From Isoetes taiwanensis (taxonomy: Eukaryota; Streptophyta; Lycopodiopsida; Isoetales; Isoetaceae), in NCBI GenBank assembly GCA_021234155.1, contig JAJEKV010000035.1:4914224-4978223 (forward strand): DNA of 64,000 bases. The letters run 5' to 3'. Numbering within the stretch: the stretch's first letter is position 1; every line of letters begins with the position of its first letter. Shown here piece by piece: positions 58,164-64,000 of the stretch. The notes beneath the pieces are model-generated. The model saw only the letters and a program-made list of their open reading frames with translations, was not told where the DNA came from and searched no databases. A program made the translations under genes and the position numbers.

Positions 58164-59195
58164 TATTTCTATAATGCTTCCCTTTAGTCAATTCTACGAA
58201 ATACGTTATACCCCATCCTTCCCAAACGATTGATATTCATCTACTCAAAGTCAACAAATAAACAACAATTCATGGACCTTAAATACCAATTTAAATCCAA
58301 ACCCGAACTTGAAACACTGCTGTGGAATGAAGCTTATTGTGTATAACCTTAGGGAGATGTTGAACAAGGCAAATTAGGTTGTTTGATAATCATGTTCACA
58401 ATACATCTTCTATATTTTTTATCTCCCGCTCTTCAGGTATTCAACATCTAGAGAACATTGTATATCCACAACTAATCAAATCTTTTTCTATCTAAGGTTC
58501 AAGAACCAATAATTCTACCAAGCATTTTTCTTGAAAAGTTCAAGTCAAGGTGATTATCTACTTCATTATTCAAAAAAGCTTTCGATTCTTGATTCACAAA
58601 CATCATAAACATTAGTGTCCATTTGTGGATTTGTGAACTTTGCAATTGTCATATTCTCCATATTTTGCCTACAATGATATGCATCATCATCATCATCTAG
58701 CATGTACTTTGGTCCGGCGTATGATTTGGTTGCTATGCATTCGATAGTAGCCTGTTAAGGTGAGGTATGGTTTTTTTCTTTGTTGTTCCTTAGTCCTACT
58801 CTTAATTCAATAACAATTACCATTTTAGACCTATATATAATATATACTGCCAATAACCACTATAACCACATATTAGACCCCAAATTTCATAAGGGCAGAT
58901 GATCAAATTTGTGAGATACATCTTCATCCATTGTATTCCTTTCAGTTTCAAATCAATCCTAAAAAAAATATGATATGTAGTTGGGTGTAATAGACAAAGC
59001 TAGCCACATGAAATAAAAAGACAATAACTAACCCAATTCTACTATCACTCTTCTTCCATTAATATGCTATACCCTTTCTAAAAAACGGGGCACAACATAT
59101 TTGTTTTTGCCATACTCAATTTCTCATAACCATCAAGATCTAACCACCTCTTAAAATTGTTAGTAAAGCTTGGCAACACTGGGCACCATACCTAG

Positions 59196-59817
59196 TGAAG
59201 GTTAATGCCAAAGGACCCTTTTTGTGAGCCCATTGACCCCTCCCAACAAGGACCAATGGTCCCACTATACTACTACTTAAAGAAGGTTGGATGGTTATGA
59301 AGGTTGAAGTCTCCTTCATTCCCATTTGTCCACACATATTATTTGTTGTTGCCCGTCATCATCATCGGCTTGTCCATCGTCATTGTCCATTGTAAGGGGT
59401 TTTCTTATTAACCCTCCATTTTGATGTTTGCGCCTTATACATGTTTAGACCTTATTAAACTCCACTAATATGATGATTAATACTTAATCATATAATGATT
59501 TCAATGTCTATTTTTTCCAATGTTTATTATTCCCGTTGACCAGGGTTTGAGGATTGGAATTTATGGGATACATGTGTGAATAGAAATAGACTTTTCCAAA
59601 GTTGGGTTTTTCCAATGTGGCATATGATATCAAGAAGGCTTCCTGCCAGCTTAAAATAGCAATGAGATTAATTCTAGAAACATTGTCAGGGAAACATGGC
59701 CTCATCAAACCATTGCAATTCTAAGGGCAAAAATTGAATTTTAAAATTTATTCTGCACTAAAGGAACCAAATATTGAACTCATCAAACATTACAACTCGT
59801 TGTAAGCACTATTAATA
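59196..59817. repeat. Segmental duplication, copy 2 (distal part)
   Basis: Continues the match to 30.64-31.35 kb after the Helitron ('ggttaatgccaaag', 'gtcccactatactactact', 'aacattacaactcgttgtaa'). No gene. Confidence 0.85.
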
Positions 59818-59870
59818 TTACAAGAAACTTATCGCGGCGGCCTTGGTCGCCGCGAACGTTTCTCTTTCCC
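59818..59870. repeat. GC palindrome at a transposon-like terminus, inverse of 41570-41626
   Basis: ATTACAAGAAACTTATCGCG then CGGCGGCC-TT-GGTCGCCG. It starts where the segmental duplication ends, so the terminus marks an insertion point. The element to its right is not resolved. Confidence 0.6.
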
Positions 59871-60353
59871 AGCCTTTTGTATACAACGAGAATTTTATTT
59901 GTATCATATCATATATAATTCAAGAACACGTGGTAATTGGACCCACACTGTTGTCGTATGGTCTCGTGCCCGTATGATAGATGGGTGTTATTTCAAGTAC
60001 CATGAGACTCTCACTTCACCAACTTCATTATGTTCTATATTCTTTTACCTCTCTTTTTTTTTTTTTTTCCTGTCTTTCCTCTTCTACCACTCGGTGGAAG
60101 TCAGTGGGTTTTGAGCCTGGGTGCGAGCCATGTCCAGTCGTTTCATAATATGACATATAGCACCCACCTTAAGCCTGAGCTCGTGGTTGGGTATTCCGGT
60201 TTATGGATGCAATTGTATCTTTGTGGTTCTCTCCCCCCGGCCCTTGGCGGCAGAGGGGCAACCCGTCCCAAGTCTCTAGTGTTGGAATGTTGGAGTGTGT
60301 AATGGGCACACATGAAGAATGATTCAGTGAAAGAGTGTCAAAATCCCATCAAA

Positions 60354-60426
60354 GGGCCGGTAGCTCAGTGGTAGAGTACTTGGTTTGCAAAGCAAGAGGT
60401 CCTGGGTTCGATCCCCAGCCTGTCCA
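60354..60426 (+). tRNA. tRNA-like sequence in the 5' LTR of the TRIM (anticodon position TGC)
   Basis: 73 nt: acceptor GGGCCGG with CCTGTCC plus discriminator A (one clear mismatch, one wobble); D arm GCTC/GAGT; anticodon arm CTTGG with GCAAG around TTTGCAA(A); T arm CTGGG-TTCGATC-CCCAG. A box TAGCTCAGTGG and B box GGTTCGATCCC are intact. By position the anticodon is TGC (Ala), while the body also resembles tRNA-Cys. One extra base is present in the anticodon arm. It is inside an LTR, so I call it a retroelement-borne tRNA-like sequence and not a host tRNA gene. Confidence 0.75.
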
Positions 60427-60766
60427 CCCAATCATAGAAGGCTCATTTCTCAACATGGTATCAGAGCCATGGTCCCAAGTAGAGGGGTGCTTAACTGCAC
60501 CGAGATAGTCCCAGTGGTGTCCCAAGTAGAGGGTGCTTAACCGCACCGAGATAGTCCTAGTGGTGTAGGGGTGAGAATGAGCAAAGCTTGGCCAGTGAAA
60601 AGCCCAACTCCCGCAGTGGTGGAGTTGCCCGAGGAGGGGAGCATGGGGATTGTGGTGAAGGCTAGATGGATTGGTGTGCCCATTAAGGGGGAATGTTGGA
60701 ATGTTGGAGTGTGTAATGGGCACACATGAAGAATGACTCAGTGAAAGAGTGCAAAAGTCCATCAAA

Positions 60767-60838
60767 GGGCCGGTAGCTCAGTGGTAGTGTACTTGGCTTG
60801 CAAGCAAGAGGTCTTGGGTTCGATCCCCAGCCTGTCCA
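60767..60838 (+). tRNA. tRNA-like sequence in the 3' LTR of the TRIM (anticodon TGC)
   Basis: 72 nt, the normal length. Anticodon arm CTTGG-CTTGCAA-GCAAG, with loop position 34-36 TGC. The T arm has one G-T wobble (TTGGG/CCCAG). The D stem has GTGT in place of GAGT, a weakened pair. The two boxes are intact. Confidence 0.75.
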
Positions 60839-60911
60839 CCCAATCATAGAAGGCTCATTTCTCAACATCCAGAAGCAATAAAGTGTTGCCTCCAAACGGG
60901 AGATTATCTGT

Positions 60912-61097
60912 AACCAATAGATCCGCTACTCCAGATTCACGGTCTATCATCAACTGGAACCAATAGATCCGCTGCTCCAGATTCACGGTCTATCATCAAC
61001 TGGAGCCCTGCATTGTTTTCTTCAACGGGTATCTGAAAAAGCGAATGGGCCCTGCATTGTTTTCTTCAACGGGTATCTGAAAAAGCGAATGGGTTGT
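60912..61097. repeat. Two adjacent tandem duplications (47 bp and 45 bp)
   Basis: 'accaatagatccgct' to 'catcaactgg' is doubled at 60912-61004. 'gccctgcattgttttcttca' with 'acgggtatctgaaaaagcga' is doubled at about 61005-61095, and the latter duplicates codons of the helicase relic (PVEENNAG / PLKKTMQG). Confidence 0.85.
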
Positions 61098-62171
61098 TCG
61101 TCCACCTAGATATTGGCGAGTAGCTAATGCCGTTGTACCACATGGAAGCACTATACCTCGGTTGCCTCGTATAGACAGGCATATGCAATTCAAGAGGAAT
61201 GCTTTTCCTCTACCTGCTTTCCCATCTATGAATATTGGTTGGCTGCTTTGTGGCAATTCTAACCATGCACGAATGAAATTGTATATCTCTCGCTGATCAT
61301 TTTTCATCCTGCTCGACATTTCCGTTGCAGCGTTTAAATACGCTTCGTGGTCGGAAAATTTCCGGAGATCATGCATGACATCTCTCCTAACACGAGGCTG
61401 GAGTTGGAGGCCAAATGCCGTGATACTGGTACTATGTTATGTTAGAATATTGTTGATTAAATGCAGGGATTTGTTGAAGGCGATCGACTCGTCATCTGGA
61501 TATTCGTCCAGTAGGTCGGCGCTCATGGGTACTTGGAATCTAGTCCATAGCTCTATCGCTGGTCCCTGGTCGAGCAATAACATAGCAAAAAGAAAACGTA
61601 GCTGTCTGGGACTCAATGACAGGGAAACTGCCTCCTCCATAACTAGAGTTGCTTCATTATGTGCCGCGAGCAAACCCTCAGCTTCTGCAGCCTGTTGATA
61701 TGTCTCATAGTGCTGACCGTTGGCTACCTTTAGCTCGTCCCAAGACCTTGCAGGACGATGCAACAAAATTTGCCGCAGGTAGAATGCTTCGCCAAACTCT
61801 AGATAGAAGCAAACGTATTCTACATACCAATGGCTGTCTCGACCTTTTCCTCACAATGTTTTTCGTAAAGCTTCCTGTTCTTGTTCCATGTAAGATCCAA
61901 GTTCAGATGCCAATGCCAGACTATATGCTGTCAACGTGTATTGTTCATAGTATTGAATATATGTAAGCGTATCAAATACCTGATCAATAGGCCGCAAGAA
62001 GTAGCAGTCTAGCAATGACCTCGTGTTCGGAGGCAACAGGTGGAGAGGCAGGCATTTTATAGCAGGAGACTTATTTGTTATGTCGTACGACATTATTTTC
62101 CACGATGCCTCCATGGCAGAAAGATAACGTGCCTTCAGGTAGTCACGTAGCTCATTTTTGTTATCTGGTGT
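60996..62171 (-). pseudogene. Helitron helicase (Pif1-like), partial
   Basis: Three minus-strand blocks, N- to C-terminal: 62171-61851 (LRDYLKARYLSAMEASWKIM, KCLPLHLLPPNTRS), 61766-61437 (WDELKVANGQHYETYQQAAE, MEEAVSLSLSPRQLRFLFAM) and 61376-60996 (NDQREIYNFIRAWL; IFIDGKAGRGKA, a Walker A whose last Thr is replaced; VLPCGTTALATRQYLGGRTT; HSLFQIPVEENN). This order is that of the helicase and linker part of Helitron Rep/Hel proteins. Frame breaks separate the blocks. The HUH Rep domain would lie upstream but the sequence is cut at 62172 by a CACTA-type end. The helicase motifs after HSLFQIPVEEN are missing. Confidence 0.85.
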
Positions 62172-62370
62172 CACTACAAGAGGATGGGGGTATAGTGTCA
62201 ACCCTTGTGTCAAGACATATGGATAGTGGCAGCTTTGTGACAAATGCTACTTTCTTGACACAAAGTGCTTCTACTGTGTCAAAATTGTGTTATGGACATA
62301 GTGTCAAATATTTTATCAAAGGAATAACATCTTTTTGTCAATTTTATATTCCACTTTATGTGCATTGTTG
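62172..62370 (+). mobile_element. CACTA-type transposon terminus
   Basis: CACTACAAGAGG is the canonical CACTA start. It is followed by at least six TGTGTCAA or TTGACACA motifs in both orientations within 150 bp, as in subterminal repeats bound by CACTA transposases. It interrupts the Helitron helicase frame. The other end (CTTGTAGTG) is not in the window. Confidence 0.65.
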
Positions 62371-62574
62371 TAATTGACTTCTAAATAATGTTGTACCTGA
62401 GTTGTGACGATTTTTTCTTAAGACTTGTAACAAAACATCATTCAATCTTATATTATAATGTTATAGCGTGTTGTATCAAGCCCTAATTTGAGTGGATGAG
62501 ATCATTGGGTCGCATCCAAAGGCCGAGATTCATTGCACATCTTTCTACCACCTTGATTGGTCATACTTTAATCT

Positions 62575-63890
62575 CTTAAGGGGAAAGGGAAAAAGAAAAG
62601 GGGGAAAAGGAAAAGGGAGGAGGAAAGTGAAAATGTGAAAGGCAAAAAGATAAAGGAAAAAGATAAAAGAAAAGAAAGAAGAAAATGGAAGGGAAAAAGG
62701 GCATGAGAAAGGGAATGAGGAAAAGGAAAAAGAGAAGGAAAAAATAGCATGGAAACAAAGAAAGGAAAAGAGAAACATAAAAGGGAGGGAGAAAGGGAGG
62801 GGAGAAAGGTCACGAGAGAAAGGGTACCGGGAGGGAGAGGAAAAGGAGAGGGGAAAGGAGAAATAGAAAATGGTGAGGAGAAAAGAAGCAAAAAAACGCT
62901 ATGGGGAAAGAAAAAGGCAAAAGAAAAGGGGAGGGGAAAGGGAAAAATAAACCGGACAAAAAGACAAGAGAAAAGGCGAGAAGAGAGAAAGGGGGAAAGG
63001 GGTGGGAAAAGGGATAGACGGATAGGGTGAAGAAAGGGGAAAAAAGAAGCGAAGAAAAGCATGGGAAAAGGGGAAGAGTGAAAAGGTGAAGAAAGGGAAA
63101 AATGGATGGGAAAAAGAAAAAGGGAAAGGTAAAGGAAAAAGAAAATGTCAGGGGAAAAGGGAAAGAGAAAGGAAAAAAAGGGGAGGGAGAAAGGGACCTT
63201 GGGAAAAATGGCACGAGAAAAAGGGGAAGAAGGAAACGGAAAAAGAGAAGAGAAAAGGGCATGATGAGAAAGGGATGGGAAAGGGAAAGAGGAAAAGGGT
63301 GGAGAGAGGAGGAAAAGGGAAGACCGAAAGGGAAAAAGGGGAATAGGAAAAGGACGGGAAGAAGGGCATGTCAAAAAAGGAAAAGAAAAGGGAAGAGGGA
63401 AAGGGTGAAAGGGATCTTGGAAAAAAGGGCACGAGGAAAAGGGGAAGAGGGAAAGAGGAAAAGGGGAATAGGGAAATGGTGAAGAAATGAGAAAAGGGAA
63501 GCAAAAAAAAAGAAAATGGAAAAAGGGAAAGGAAACAAAAAGGGAAGAGGAAAAGAGTGTGAAAAAAACAAAGAGGAAAATGTGTTGGGTCTGTGAAAGA
63601 GGGAAAACGGTGGAAGGAAAGGGAAAAGAGCACGTTCAAAAGGGGAAGAGGGAAAGGGTGAGGAAAGGAGGAAAATGGACAGAAAATAGTACATCAGAAA
63701 AATGAAAGTTAAAAAGGGTGTAAATAAAGGAAAAGAAAAGGAAAGAAAAGAAGGAAACGTAAAAGGAAAATGAGAAAAAAGGAAAAAAAAAAAAAAAAAA
63801 AGGACAAGCAGGAAAAACGAGAAAAACGGAAAAGAAAAAAGGGTAAAAGCAGGATAGAGCAATAGGCAAAAGAAAAGAGAAACGGTGTCC
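62575..63890 (+). repeat. 1.3-kb purine-rich tract
   Basis: Nearly all A and G on the plus strand (GGGAAAAGG-like words of varying length), with only isolated pyrimidines. Both strands show long open frames, which are artefacts of composition. No fixed period is obvious to me. Confidence 0.95.
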
Positions 63891-63970
63891 ATATTTTAAC
63901 AATGGAGTACTTTTGGGTTTTTCATGCTCTCTTCTCTCATTACTACAATGTATTATTCACAAGTTCTCAG

Positions 63971-64000
63971 CTAATGCCCAGCAACGCTGGGCACCGTTCC
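63971..64000 (+). mobile_element. Probable Helitron 3'-terminal hairpin, cut by the window end
   Basis: TGCCCAG-CAACG-CTGGGCA followed by CCGTTCC. The 5,200-bp Helitron ends GCTTGG-CAACA-CTGGGCACC before CTAG, so the same family end is likely here; CTAG would be expected within a few bases past the window. Confidence 0.5.

Larger units (their letters stand above)
53996..59195 (+). mobile_element. Helitron, 5,200 bp, non-autonomous
   Basis: Starts TCAATATTG and ends CCTAG, inserted between A (53995) and T (59196). The 30.6-kb paralogue reads straight through this point ('catggatt' to 'ggttaatgcc'), which gives an empty site. The 3' end has a short hairpin, GCTTGG-CAACA-CTGGGC, 10 bases before CTAG. 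No Rep or helicase motif is seen inside. It carries gene-like pieces with splice signals (see 56531-56752), as expected of a gene-capturing Helitron. Confidence 0.8.
60280..60867 (+). mobile_element. TRIM retrotransposon, 588 bp, with tRNA-like sequence in each LTR
   Basis: Direct repeats 60280-60455 and 60694-60867 start TGTTGG and end CTCAACA. The first is followed at once by TGGTATCAGAGCC (primer-binding site, 60456-60468) and the second preceded by AAGGGGGAA (polypurine tract, 60685-60693). Flanks TCTAG and TCCAG are a near-perfect 5-bp target duplication. The 238-bp interior has no coding capacity; it holds a 46-47-bp tandem duplication ('tcccaagtagaggg' to 'cagtggtg', about 60473-60565). 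This is the architecture of a TRIM, mobilised in trans. Confidence 0.88.

Noticed and set aside
60349-60895. Minus-strand ORFs with GWTGWGSNPGPLA-like peptide
   Set aside because: They are antisense translations of the tRNA-like sequences in the TRIM LTRs, a known source of false proteins.
62568-63892. Long Phe/Ser/Pro-rich and Lys/Gly/Glu-rich ORFs, up to 268 codons
   Set aside because: They translate the purine-rich tract; the lengths come from the lack of stop codons in such composition.
1-64000. CRISPR arrays, bacterial operons, Shine-Dalgarno sites
   Set aside because: The window is eukaryotic; the regular repeats lack CRISPR repeat-spacer structure.

Overview
Nuclear DNA of a land plant with a large, repeat-rich genome. 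The evidence is spliceosomal introns, a CaaX-tailed HIPP-type metallochaperone, a cellulose synthase zinc-finger exon, bulb-lectin fragments, and nested LINE, LTR, Helitron and CACTA-like elements. The DUF7869-type protein and the beta-class (N4/N6-type) DNA methyltransferase relic fit a seed-free plant (fern, lycophyte or bryophyte) somewhat better than an angiosperm, but this is inference. Only a few intact coding units are visible; most of the window is mobile or duplicated DNA.

Layout. 0-1.6 kb: decayed DUF7869-type gene. 1.8-3.4 kb: a composite repeat (TTCTAGAA-rich array, tRNA-like sequence, CCGTAGGAT array) with a second copy at 39.4-41.1 kb. 4.1-4.6 kb: a small ORF starting like a histone H3 or CENH3 tail. 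5.1-8.1 kb: a SWIM zinc-finger relic (minus) head-to-head with a decayed methyltransferase gene (plus). 12.3-26.5 kb: a 5'-truncated LINE (minus) split by an 11.6-kb LTR retrotransposon with no visible gag-pol (LARD-like), with 1.7-kb LTRs, AAGAT target duplications, and five copies of a nested hairpin behind the primer-binding site. 28.3-31.4 kb: intact HIPP gene inside a segment duplicated at 52.0-59.8 kb. 33.8-42.0 kb: inverted repeat arms around a 2.1-kb tandem duplication carrying bulb-lectin fragments, plus phased TTC/GAA arrays. 43.3-50.6 kb: a histone H3-like gene with a 123-residue tail, downstream of and co-oriented with a minus-strand LTR and primer-binding site, and an isolated CESA zinc-finger exon. 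52.0-59.8 kb: second HMA gene; its duplicated segment is split by a 5,200-bp Helitron at an A/T site that the 30.6-kb paralogue shows as an empty site. 60.3-60.9 kb: a 588-bp TRIM whose 175-bp LTRs each contain a whole tRNA-like sequence. 61.0-64.0 kb: Helitron helicase relic cut by a CACTA-type terminus, a 1.3-kb purine tract, and the hairpin end of another Helitron.

The genes do not form a pathway. The two HMA genes are paralogues by segmental duplication. The strongest candidates for something new are the TRIM with tRNA-bearing LTRs, the hairpin series in the LARD-like element, the long-tailed H3 variant, and the 5-bp-phased heat-shock-element-like arrays.
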